Of a DNA stretch of 6,025 nucleotides, positions 1 to 6,025 are shown piece after piece (position 1 is the stretch's first letter; each line of letters opens with the position of its first letter). Origin of the DNA: Betaproteobacteria bacterium (lineage in GTDB: Bacteria > Pseudomonadota > Gammaproteobacteria > Burkholderiales > Methylophilaceae); NCBI GenBank assembly GCA_009926035.1, contig RFPQ01000056.1:1-6025 (forward strand). Reading direction: 5' to 3'. Below the pieces are notes generated by a model, which was not told where the DNA came from, made no database searches, and saw nothing but the letters and a program-made list of their open reading frames with translations. The position numbers were made by a program, and so were the translations under genes.

Positions 1-20
1 GATATCATATATTCAAATTT

Positions 21-24
21 AGGT
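21..24 (+). promoter_or_regulatory. Ribosome binding site for the TTG start of alaA
   Basis: AGGT matches the 3' part of the Shine-Dalgarno consensus. From AGG (21-23) there are 8 bases to the TTG at 32, a normal spacing. An in-frame TAG at 20-22 closes the frame just upstream, so TTG 32 is the only common start codon before residue 27. The site therefore helps decide the start. Confidence 0.5.
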
Positions 25-31
25 AATTAAA

Positions 32-1258
32 TTGGCTCAGCTTAAAAAATCATCGAAATTAAATAACGTCTGTTATGACATTCGCGGACCTGTTTTAGCA
101 CATGCTAAAAAAATGGAAGAAGAAGGTCATCGCATTATCAAGCTTAATATTGGTAATCCAGCAGCCTTTGGATTTGAAGCGCCTGAAGAGATTGTTCAGG
201 ACGTGATTCGCAATATGGGTAAAGCATCTGGTTATACGGATAGCAAAGGCCTTTTTGAGCCAAGAAAATCCATTATGCATTACACACAAGAAAAAAATAT
301 TCCAAATGTCGATGTAGATGATGTGATTATAGGTAATGGTGTTTCAGAACTTATTGTGATGGCAATGCAGGCATTGTTAGATAACGATGATGAAGTATTA
401 ATTCCTATGCCGGATTATCCATTATGGACCGCAGCTGTAACGTTGGCGGGTGGAAAGCCTAGACATTATTTATGTGATGAAGCTGCAAGCTGGTATCCGG
501 ACCTTAAAGATATCGAAAGCAAAATCACCAGCAAAACAAAAGCGATTGTAGTGATCAATCCAAATAATCCGACGGGTGCACTTTATCCAAAAGATATTCT
601 AGAAGGTATTATTCAAATCGCGAGAAAACATAAGCTCGTTGTTTTTGCAGACGAGATTTATGACAAAGTTGTTTACGATAAAAAGAAACATATTTCAATT
701 GCGTCTCTTGCAAATGACATTCTTTTTGTCACATTTAATGGCCTGTCAAAAAACTATCGCGCATGTGGTTATCGCGCAGGATGGTTAGTGGTATCTGGAA
801 ACAAGAAAGAATGTACGGACTACATTGAAGGTCTTAATATGTTAGCTTCCATGCGTTTATGTGCAAATGTTCCAGGGCAGCTTGCTATTCAAACTGCTTT
901 AGGGGGGTATCAAAGTATTGATGATCTTGTAGCTCCAACAGGACGATTATTTAAGCAAAGAGAACTTGCTTACGACATGCTCGTTTCTATACCTGGTGTC
1001 ACTTGTGTTAAGCCAGAAGCTGCGATGTATCTATTTCCTAAATTAGATCCTAAGATGTATCCAATTAAAGACGATCAAGAATTTATTTTAAAATTACTAA
1101 TCGATAAGAAAGTATTGTTAGTTCAAGGTACAGGATTTAATTGGAAAGATCCTGATCATATAAGAATAGTATTCTTACCAAATGAAGACGATCTAAAAGA
1201 ATCAATTAAGCGTATTGCCAATTACCTCGAAAACTTTAAGAAAAATACTGCGAACTAG
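32..1258 (+). CDS. alaA: AlaA-type glutamate-pyruvate (alanine) aminotransferase
   Basis: This is a cytoplasmic PLP-dependent class I/II (fold type I) aminotransferase. The family moves the amino group from glutamate to pyruvate, giving alanine and 2-oxoglutarate. The 408 residues follow E. coli AlaA (about 405) almost end to end. Visible features are the N-terminal CYDIRGPVL block (14-22), NIGNPAAFGF (39-48), the NPNNPTG loop (176-182, N179 contacting PLP), FADEIYD (205-211, D207 and Y210 at the cofactor), the Schiff-base lysine K240 in NGLSKNYR, and R378 in HIRIV for the substrate carboxylate. The start is TTG. It is chosen because the protein matches AlaA from its first residues (KSSKLNNVCYDIRG) and because a stop lies just upstream; the first ATG would remove 26 conserved residues. 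It is first in a tight gene run, 13 bases before hom. The family is firm. Exact amino-acceptor preference (pyruvate, oxaloacetate or other) cannot be read from sequence, and the symbol rests on similarity. Confidence 0.93.
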   Translation: MAQLKKSSKLNNVCYDIRGPVLAHAKKMEEEGHRIIKLNIGNPAAFGFEAPEEIVQDVIRNMGKASGYTDSKGLFEPRKSIMHYTQEKNIPNVDVDDVIIGNGVSELIVMAMQALLDNDDEVLIPMPDYPLWTAAVTLAGGKPRHYLCDEAASWYPDLKDIESKITSKTKAIVVINPNNPTGALYPKDILEGIIQIARKHKLVVFADEIYDKVVYDKKKHISIASLANDILFVTFNGLSKNYRACGYRAGWLVVSGNKKECTDYIEGLNMLASMRLCANVPGQLAIQTALGGYQSIDDLVAPTGRLFKQRELAYDMLVSIPGVTCVKPEAAMYLFPKLDPKMYPIKDDQEFILKLLIDKKVLLVQGTGFNWKDPDHIRIVFLPNEDDLKESIKRIANYLENFKKNTAN

Positions 1259-1268
1259 AAAGTTAGAG
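1258..1268 (+). promoter_or_regulatory. Weak ribosome binding region for hom
   Basis: The short gap after the alaA stop holds two purine-rich stretches, GAAAG (1258-1262, 9 bases before ATG 1272) and AGAG (1265-1268, only 3 bases before it). Neither is a strong Shine-Dalgarno match. Ribosomes finishing alaA 13 bases upstream may re-initiate here. ATG 1281, three codons on, is the alternative start. Confidence 0.35.
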
Positions 1269-1271
1269 CTG

Positions 1272-2567
1272 ATGAAAAGAATGAATATAGGTTTGTTAGG
1301 TATCGGCACAGTGGGTGGCGGTGTATTTGAACTTTTAAAATCAAACATTAAAGAAATACAACGTAAGACATCTGCTGATATGAGAATTGTCGCGGTGGCA
1401 GATAAAAATATTGTGCGCGCAAAAGAAATTGTTGGAAGCTCTATTGAAGTTACTGATGACGCGTTCAAGCTAGTTGCTGATAAAGAGATTGATGTCATTG
1501 TTGAACTCATAGGTGGCACCACTATTGCAAAAGATTTGGTTGTGAAGGCGATTGAAAATAAGAAACATGTTGTGACAGCCAATAAAGCATTACTCGCAAA
1601 TTTCGGAAATGAATTATTTCAATTAGCCAAAAAAAATAACGTCACTTTAGCTTTTGAGGCTTCAGTTGCTGGCGGTATACCTATTTTAAAATCAATTAGA
1701 GAAGGACTAGCTGGTAATAAGATTGAGTGGGTGGCAGGTATTATTAATGGCACTACTAATTTTATTTTGACTGAGATGCGTGAAAAAGGTATCTCATTCG
1801 CAAAAGCTCTATCCGAGGCTCAATCATTAGGTTACGCAGAAGCAGACCCTACATTTGATATTGAAGGTATTGATGCTGCGCATAAATTAACAATACTTGC
1901 TGGTTTATCTTTTGGCATTCCCATGAGCTTTAAAGATGTCTATGTGGAGGGTATTAAAGCGCTTGAGCAAAAAGATATTCGGTATGCGGAAGAGTTAGGT
2001 TATCGCATTAAATTATTAGGTATCGCTAAAAAAAGAGATCAAGGTATTGAATTACGGGTTCACCCAACTTTAATTCCTGAAAAACGTTTAATTGCAAATG
2101 TGAATGGTGCCATGAACGCTGTTGTGGTTAAAGGCAATATGGTTGGACCAACACTCTACTATGGTGCTGGTGCAGGAGCATTGCCAACTGCGAGTGCTGT
2201 TGTTGCTGATCTTATTGATATATCTAGATCATCCCAGGTTCCGTTACATGGCTTTGATGAAAGTAAGATTGATTTAATTCCTATTTTTAAAATTAATGAC
2301 GCGATTAGTGGTTATTATTTAAGAATTCGAGTTTCAGATAAGCCAGGTGTTTTAGCTGAGATCACAAAATTATTTGGCGATAAGAAAATTTCTATTGATG
2401 CGATGCTTCAAAAAGAACCTCAAGAAGATGAATCTGAAGCAGACATTGTTATATTAAGTCATTTAGCAGTTGAGAAAGATATCAATGCTGTGATTCAGTC
2501 TATTGAGTCGTTGTCAGCCACCATTGGAAAAGTTATTAAAATTAGATTAGAAGAACTTAGCAAATAA
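1272..2567 (+). CDS. hom: Homoserine dehydrogenase, monofunctional, with ACT domain
   Basis: It reduces aspartate 4-semialdehyde to homoserine with NAD(P)H, the branch point toward threonine and methionine. Numbering from ATG 1272 (431 residues; family about 430-440), the Rossmann motif GIGTVGGG begins near residue 10, TANKALLA (K105) lies in the nucleotide/active-site region, EASVAGGIP spans 129-137 and NGTTNF 159-164. The family signature AEADPTFDIEGIDAAHK spans 189-205, with D201 and K205 as the expected catalytic pair. YYGAGAGALPTASAV follows near 297-311. A C-terminal ACT domain starts at RIRVSDKPGVLAEI (about 351), the usual site of threonine feedback inhibition. There is no fused aspartokinase, unlike E. 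coli ThrA. The frame is open upstream to a TTG at 1215, but that start would overlap alaA by 44 bases and add residues unlike the family; MKRMNIGLLGIG aligns with known N-termini. No thr leader-peptide attenuator fits in the 13-base gap. thrC follows after 7 bases. Confidence 0.95.
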   Translation: MKRMNIGLLGIGTVGGGVFELLKSNIKEIQRKTSADMRIVAVADKNIVRAKEIVGSSIEVTDDAFKLVADKEIDVIVELIGGTTIAKDLVVKAIENKKHVVTANKALLANFGNELFQLAKKNNVTLAFEASVAGGIPILKSIREGLAGNKIEWVAGIINGTTNFILTEMREKGISFAKALSEAQSLGYAEADPTFDIEGIDAAHKLTILAGLSFGIPMSFKDVYVEGIKALEQKDIRYAEELGYRIKLLGIAKKRDQGIELRVHPTLIPEKRLIANVNGAMNAVVVKGNMVGPTLYYGAGAGALPTASAVVADLIDISRSSQVPLHGFDESKIDLIPIFKINDAISGYYLRIRVSDKPGVLAEITKLFGDKKISIDAMLQKEPQEDESEADIVILSHLAVEKDINAVIQSIESLSATIGKVIKIRLEELSK

Positions 2568-2570
2568 AGG
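2566..2570 (+). promoter_or_regulatory. Ribosome binding site for thrC
   Basis: AAAGG lies 4 bases before ATG 2575 and shares bases with the hom TAA stop (2565-2567). The spacing is slightly short. Its overlap with the stop codon fits translational coupling between hom and thrC. Confidence 0.5.
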
Positions 2571-2574
2571 CTTT

Positions 2575-3999
2575 ATGAAATATATTTCAACACGTGGTCA
2601 ATCAAAGCCACTTTCTTTTTCTGAGATTTTATTAGGCGGTCTTGCACCTGACGGCGGTTTATATCTTCCAGAGTACTACCCTCAATTTTCAGATAAAGAT
2701 TTAAACAGTATGCGAGATATGAGTTATGCAGAACTTGCATTTCATATTATTTCTAAATTCGTAGATGACATACCAAAAGATGATTTAAAAGTGATTATGA
2801 ATAAAACATACACAAAAGAGGTGTATGCATTTTCAAGAGCACAACAAAAAGCAGAAGACATTACCCCTATTTTAAAAGTTAAAGATAATCTTTATATTCT
2901 CTCGCTTTCAAATGGGCCGACACTTGCATTTAAAGATATTGCTATGCAATTGCTTGGCAATCTCTTTGAGTATGTACTTGCAAAAGAAAATGCAGAAATT
3001 AATATTTTAGGGGCAACTTCAGGCGATACCGGCTCTGCGGCTGAATATGCCATGCGAGGAAAAAAAGGTATTAATGTTTTTATGTTGTCGCCCTATCAAA
3101 AGATGAGTCGTTTTCAATCAGCTCAGATGTTTAGTATCCAAGACCCTAATATTTTTAATTTAAGTATCAAAGGTGTCTTCGATGATTGCCAAGATATTGT
3201 TAAGGCAGTATCTAATGATTTAGATTTCAAAAGAGATATGAAAATTGGCGCAGTGAACTCAATTAATTGGGGTAGGATTTTAGCGCAGATCGTTTATTAC
3301 TTTAAAGGTTATCTTGCTGTTGCCAAAAATAATGAAGAAGTGAGCTTTACTGTTCCTACAGGAAACTTTGGTAATATTTGTGCAGGTCATATAGCACGTA
3401 TGATGGGCCTACCAATTAAAAGGCTTGTAGTTGCTACAAATGAGAATAATGTATTAGATGAGTTTTTTAAGACAGGTATGTATAAGCCGCGTGACTCTGA
3501 AAATACTTTTCACACCTCAAGTCCATCAATGGATATATCTAAAGCATCTAATTTTGAACGATTTATTTTTGACTTAATTGGGCGGGATAGTGAAAAATTA
3601 AATGCATTATGGAAATCAATTGATCAGGGTGGTGATTTTGATTTAAACCAAGAAGGTGTCTTTGAAAAAATTAAAGATTTTGGATTTACTTCCTCTTCGA
3701 GTACACACAAAGAACGCATTCATTACATTAAAGAAATTTATAATCAATATAAGATCATTATTGATACACATACAGCAGATGGATTTAAAGCAGCTTACGA
3801 GCATATGGATGAGAATGTGCCAATGATTGTTCTCGAGACAGCATTACCTACTAAATTTGAAGACTCCATTGTAGAAGCAATCAATCAAAAACCTGAGAGA
3901 CCTGAATCATTAAAGCATTTAGAAAGTCTTCCACAAAGATTTGATGTTTTAGATAATCAAGTTGAAAAAGTTAAAACATTTATAAGGCAAAACGTCTAA
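2575..3999 (+). CDS. thrC: Threonine synthase (long bacterial form)
   Basis: This PLP-dependent fold type II enzyme converts O-phosphohomoserine and water to threonine and phosphate, the last step of threonine synthesis. The 474 residues match the long ThrC class shared by Proteobacteria and yeast. The N-terminus MKYISTRG...[15 protein letters not shown] (1-32) is diagnostic. The cofactor lysine is K120 in [21 protein letters not shown] (146-157) and the PLP-phosphate loop PTGNFGN (261-267) are intact. [10 protein letters not shown] (313-322) and DTHTADG (397-403) are further family landmarks. The ATG is preceded by AAAGG and gives the expected N-terminus, so the start is secure. It sits 7 bases after hom, with no homoserine kinase gene between them as in the enterobacterial thrABC operon; thrB must lie elsewhere, as is common in Betaproteobacteria. 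thyA begins 4 bases after its stop. Nothing points to truncation or foreign origin. Confidence 0.96.
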   Translation: MKYISTRGQSKPLSFSEILLGGLAPDGGLYLPEYYPQFSDKDLNSMRDMSYAELAFHIISKFVDDIPKDDLKVIMNKTYTKEVYAFSRAQQKAEDITPILKVKDNLYILSLSNGPTLAFKDIAMQLLGNLFEYVLAKENAEINILGATSGDTGSAAEYAMRGKKGINVFMLSPYQKMSRFQSAQMFSIQDPNIFNLSIKGVFDDCQDIVKAVSNDLDFKRDMKIGAVNSINWGRILAQIVYYFKGYLAVAKNNEEVSFTVPTGNFGNICAGHIARMMGLPIKRLVVATNENNVLDEFFKTGMYKPRDSENTFHTSSPSMDISKASNFERFIFDLIGRDSEKLNALWKSIDQGGDFDLNQEGVFEKIKDFGFTSSSSTHKERIHYIKEIYNQYKIIIDTHTADGFKAAYEHMDENVPMIVLETALPTKFEDSIVEAINQKPERPESLKHLESLPQRFDVLDNQVEKVKTFIRQNV

Positions 4000-4003
4000 G
4001 ATC

Positions 4004-4798
4004 ATGAAGCAATATTTGGATTTACTTAATCACGTTAAAAACCATGGCGATACTAAGCATGATCGAACAGGTACAGGGACTATTTCGGTATTCGGCTATC
4101 AAATGCGATATGACTTATCCCAAGGTTTTCCTCTACTAACCACTAAAAAAGTACATTTAAAATCTATTATTCATGAGCTTTTGTGGTTCCTAAGTGGTAG
4201 CACAAATATTAAGTACTTAAAAGATAATGGTGTGAGTATCTGGGATGAATGGGCTGATGAAAATGGCAATCTAGGTCCGGTATATGGTTATCAATGGAGA
4301 AGTTGGCCTACTGCCGATGGAAAACATATAGATCAGATTTCTGATTTAATAGAGTCAATAAAAAAAAATCCAGACTCAAGAAGATTAATCGTTTCAGCTT
4401 GGAATGTTTCAGAAATTTCAAAGATGAAACTTCCACCTTGTCATGCATTTTTCCAATTTTATGTTTCGAATGGAAAATTATCTTGTCAGCTTTATCAAAG
4501 AAGTGCAGATATTTTTTTGGGCGTGCCATTTAATATTGCATCTTATGCGCTTCTTACAATGATGGTAGCTCAGGTATGTTCATTAGAGCCTGGTGATTTT
4601 GTTCATACATTAGGTGATGCGCATATTTATTCTAATCATATGGCGCAAGTCAACGAGCAACTATCAAGAACACCTAAAACTTTACCTCGCATGAAAATAA
4701 ATCCTGAAGTTAGAAGTATTTTTGACTTTAAATTCGAAGATTTTGTTTTAGAAAATTACGATCCAGACCCTGCTATTAAAGCGCCTGTTGCAGTCTAG
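4004..4798 (+). CDS. thyA: Thymidylate synthase ThyA (folate-dependent)
   Basis: It methylates dUMP to dTMP using 5,10-methylenetetrahydrofolate as both carbon donor and reductant, releasing dihydrofolate. The 264 residues equal the E. coli ThyA length, so key residues keep the same numbers. These are R21 (dUMP phosphate loop, DRTGTGT), R126-R127 (contributed by the partner subunit), nucleophile C146 in [10 protein letters not shown]166 and D169 in [10 protein letters not shown]177 (pyrimidine recognition), and H207/Y209 in DAHIY. The C-terminus PVAV corresponds to the PVAI tail that closes the active site. All catalytic residues are present and the enzyme should work as a homodimer. ATG 4004 lies 4 bases after the thrC stop. 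The ribosome binding site is poor: TAAG (3997-4000) is only 3 bases away and AAGG (3984-3987) is 16 bases away, so coupling to thrC translation is plausible. folA starts on the last base of its stop codon. Confidence 0.97.
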   Translation: MKQYLDLLNHVKNHGDTKHDRTGTGTISVFGYQMRYDLSQGFPLLTTKKVHLKSIIHELLWFLSGSTNIKYLKDNGVSIWDEWADENGNLGPVYGYQWRSWPTADGKHIDQISDLIESIKKNPDSRRLIVSAWNVSEISKMKLPPCHAFFQFYVSNGKLSCQLYQRSADIFLGVPFNIASYALLTMMVAQVCSLEPGDFVHTLGDAHIYSNHMAQVNEQLSRTPKTLPRMKINPEVRSIFDFKFEDFVLENYDPDPAIKAPVAV

Positions 4799-4800
4799 TG
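4796..4800 (+). promoter_or_regulatory. TAGTG stop/start overlap coupling thyA to folA
   Basis: The thyA stop TAG (4796-4798) shares its G with the GTG start of folA (4798-4800). I see no Shine-Dalgarno sequence at normal distance; the nearest purine run, AAAG (4778-4781), is 16 bases away. Re-initiation by ribosomes ending thyA is the likely way folA is translated, which would tie the amounts of the two partner enzymes together. Confidence 0.6.
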
Positions 4801-5286
4801 CCTAAACTATCTATTATTGTTGCCATAAGTTCTAACCGTGTCATTGGCGTGAACAATTCGCTGCCATGGCATCTAAGCGAAGATCTAAAGCATTTTAAAT
4901 CTTTAACAACAGGACATACGATTATTATGGGTCGAAAAACTTATGAGTCTATCGGTCGAGCGCTTCCTAATAGAAGAAATATTGTAATTAGCCGAAACAC
5001 AGAAACCTCATTCGAAGGGACAGAAGTTGTGCATAGCATTGAAGATGCTTTTTCAATTTCGAAACATGATGATGAAGTATTTGTGATAGGGGGTTCAAAT
5101 ATATACGAACAAGCGTTAAATTTAGTCGATCATTTATATATTACAGAAATTAAGAAAAGCTTTTCGGGGGATGCTTTTTTTCCTGAGATCAATAAATCAA
5201 TATGGACTGAGTCTTCAAGAGAAGATCATATTGCAAATGATGGACTTGAATTTTCTTTTGTAAATTATCAAAAAAATATTAAATAG
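4798..5286 (+). CDS. folA: Dihydrofolate reductase, chromosomal FolA type
   Basis: It reduces 7,8-dihydrofolate to tetrahydrofolate with NADPH, restoring the cofactor that ThyA oxidises. The 162 residues match the usual bacterial size (E. coli 159). Visible landmarks are VAISSNRVIG (8-17) ahead of the Met20-type loop, LPWHLSEDL (22-30) with D29 equivalent to the catalytic Asp27 of E. coli, the NADPH-binding IIMGRKTYESIGR (42-54), LPNRRNIVIS (56-65) with the substrate-contact arginine region, VIGGSNIYEQAL (96-107) with the cofactor-binding glycine pair, and YITEI...GDAFFPE (114-130). The GTG start overlaps the thyA stop by one base and gives an N-terminus matching the family. This is a housekeeping enzyme, not one of the plasmid-borne trimethoprim-resistance types as far as I can judge. 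It is last in the rightward gene run. Its final 8 bases overlap the end of the decarboxylase gene on the other strand. Confidence 0.96.
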   Translation: MPKLSIIVAISSNRVIGVNNSLPWHLSEDLKHFKSLTTGHTIIMGRKTYESIGRALPNRRNIVISRNTETSFEGTEVVHSIEDAFSISKHDDEVFVIGGSNIYEQALNLVDHLYITEIKKSFSGDAFFPEINKSIWTESSREDHIANDGLEFSFVNYQKNIK

Positions 5287-6025
5287 ATACGCAATCTACA
5301 AAGTAGTGCGCCTTACCATCAATCTTTTGTTTTACTAATCCGTGATTATCTGTTTCAAATCCTGGGAACTTCTCATTGAAATCTCTTGCAAATTTTAAAT
5401 AATTCACAATAATTTTGTTAAAACGTTCGCCAGGGATGAGAAGTGGAATGCCTGGTGGATATGGCGTGAGCAGTACCGCTGTAATTCTGCCCTCTAGATC
5501 ATCAATCGCAACACGTTCAATTTCTTTATGAGCCATTTTTGAAAAAGCTTCTGTTGGCTTCATTGCAGGGACCATATCAGAGAGATACATTTCAGTTGTC
5601 AGTCTCGCAATGTCATGTTTTTTATAGATTTCATGAATTTGTGTGCATAAATCTTTTAATCCAATACGCTCATAGCTTGGTTGCTTCTGAATAAACTCAG
5701 GTAATACTTTCCATAAAGGTTGATTCTTATCGTAATCATCTTTAAATTGTTGAAGCGCGGCAACCAGCGTATTCCATCGACCTTTAGTAATGCCGATTGT
5801 AAACATAATAAAGAATGAGTAAAGACCTGTTTTTTCTACAATAACGCCGTGCTCTGCTAAGTATTTCGTAACAATAGAAGCGGGTATGCCAAACTCGTCA
5901 GAAAACTCGCCATCAACATTGAGTCCTGGAGTAATGATTGTTGCTTTAATTGGGTCGAGCATATTAAAACCATCAGCAAGATTACCAAATCCATGCCAAT
6001 GATCATTAGCATTTAACATCCAGGC
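5279..6025 (-). CDS. Arg/Lys/Orn decarboxylase, AdiA-like (C-terminal third, N-terminus outside window)
   Basis: This is a PLP-dependent fold type I basic amino acid decarboxylase of the Orn/Lys/Arg family, which makes agmatine, cadaverine or putrescine plus CO2. Only the last 248 residues are visible; E. coli AdiA has about 755. The reading frame stays open to the right edge (GCC TGG before the ATG at 6019), so that ATG is internal. Reading order along the protein: WHGF (near 5990-6000), LDPIKATIITPG, GIPASIVTKYLAEHGVIVEKTG, then the C-terminal domain with the signature PYPPGIPLLIPGE (5426-5464) and FPGFETDNHG (about 5338-5367). These blocks follow AdiA more closely than my memory of SpeF or CadA. 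The catalytic lysine lies in the unseen part, so activity and substrate cannot be judged; P. aeruginosa LdcA, a lysine enzyme, is also AdiA-like, hence no symbol. It is convergent with folA and overlaps its end by 8 bases, so it belongs to a separate transcription unit. Confidence 0.9.
   Translation of the reverse strand, partial: AWMLNANDHWHGFGNLADGFNMLDPIKATIITPGLNVDGEFSDEFGIPASIVTKYLAEHGVIVEKTGLYSFFIMFTIGITKGRWNTLVAALQQFKDDYDKNQPLWKVLPEFIQKQPSYERIGLKDLCTQIHEIYKKHDIARLTTEMYLSDMVPAMKPTEAFSKMAHKEIERVAIDDLEGRITAVLLTPYPPGIPLLIPGERFNKIIVNYLKFARDFNEKFPGFETDNHGLVKQKIDGKAHYFVDCVSI
5290..5310. terminator. Small hairpin at the convergent gene ends, possible weak terminator
   Basis: CGCA-AT-CTAC-AAA-GTAG-TGCG forms two 4-base-pair helices (5290-5293 with 5307-5310, and 5296-5299 with 5303-5306), a 2-base bulge and an AAA loop. 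It begins 3 bases after the folA stop, where a terminator would be expected. On the minus strand it is followed by a T-rich stretch (through about 5270). The stem is short and no uninterrupted T tract follows it directly on either strand. It also encodes the last residues of the decarboxylase (AHYFVDC), so it may be chance. Confidence 0.25.

Larger units (their letters stand above)
32..5286 (+). other. Probable transcription unit alaA-hom-thrC-thyA-folA
   Basis: Five same-strand genes are separated by 13, 7 and 4 bases and then a one-base overlap. No gap could hold an ordinary promoter or terminator, so one transcript starting left of the window is likely; promoters inside coding regions cannot be excluded. 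It joins amino acid synthesis (alaA, hom, thrC) with the dTMP/folate cycle (thyA, folA). Whether other genes lie upstream in the same unit cannot be seen. Confidence 0.65.

Noticed and set aside
8..13. TATATT as a -10 promoter element for alaA
   Set aside because: Such hexamers are common by chance in AT-rich DNA, and the -35 region falls outside the window, so it cannot be tested.
95..289. 64-codon open frame on the minus strand
   Set aside because: It is fully inside alaA and explained by codon use of the sense gene.
1215..1271. Upstream extension of hom to a TTG at 1215
   Set aside because: It would overlap alaA by 44 bases and add 19 basic residues not seen in the family; ATG 1272 gives the expected N-terminus.
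1202..1582. 126-codon open frame on the minus strand
   Set aside because: It lies opposite conserved alaA and hom sequence, has low-complexity hydrophobic/serine-rich content and resembles no family I know; it is an antisense shadow.
4308..4529. 73-codon open frame on the minus strand
   Set aside because: It is fully inside thyA, opposite the catalytic Cys region; no independent support.
5155..5181. AAAAGC ... GCTTTTTTT inverted repeat resembling a terminator
   Set aside because: It sits inside folA and encodes the conserved GDAFFPE region; a terminator there would truncate an essential gene, and the 12-base loop is large for a 6-base stem.
32..6025. A search for a new defence, mobile or RNA-based system
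   Set aside because: Every part of the window is filled by recognisable core-metabolism genes with intact motifs; I saw no direct-repeat arrays, transposase or recombinase, tRNA or unexplained structured gap.

Overview
The window is an AT-rich stretch of bacterial chromosome (about 35-40% G+C in the lines I counted), packed with intact genes and almost without non-coding DNA. The proteins resemble Betaproteobacteria. The aminotransferase-hom-thrC order is typical of that class, and the homoserine dehydrogenase reads like those of methylotrophic Methylophilaceae. Low G+C, tiny gaps and overlapping gene ends suggest a streamlined freshwater or marine lineage such as the OM43/Methylopumilus-type Methylophilales. 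This placement is inference from remembered protein families, not from a search.

Layout: five genes run left to right from 32 to 5286. They are an AlaA-type aminotransferase (TTG start), monofunctional homoserine dehydrogenase (hom), long-form threonine synthase (thrC), thymidylate synthase (thyA) and dihydrofolate reductase (folA). Gaps between them are 13, 7 and 4 bases, and thyA and folA overlap by one base (TAGTG), so one transcript is likely. A sixth gene, on the minus strand, enters from the right edge. It is the C-terminal third of an AdiA-like arginine/lysine/ornithine decarboxylase, and its stop region overlaps the end of folA by 8 bases. No stretch above 31 bases lacks a gene.

How the genes work together: hom and thrC carry out the first and last steps from aspartate semialdehyde to threonine; homoserine kinase (thrB) and aspartokinase are not here. 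The aminotransferase exchanges amino groups between glutamate and pyruvate, or a similar pair. thyA makes dTMP while oxidising methylene-tetrahydrofolate to dihydrofolate, which folA reduces back, so these two form a closed cycle. The decarboxylase is probably a polyamine-related enzyme under separate control.

I see no novel system, mobile element, CRISPR array or RNA gene. This is an ordinary core-metabolism region; the points worth a second look are gene linkage, start-site decisions, and the overlapping convergent gene ends with a small hairpin.
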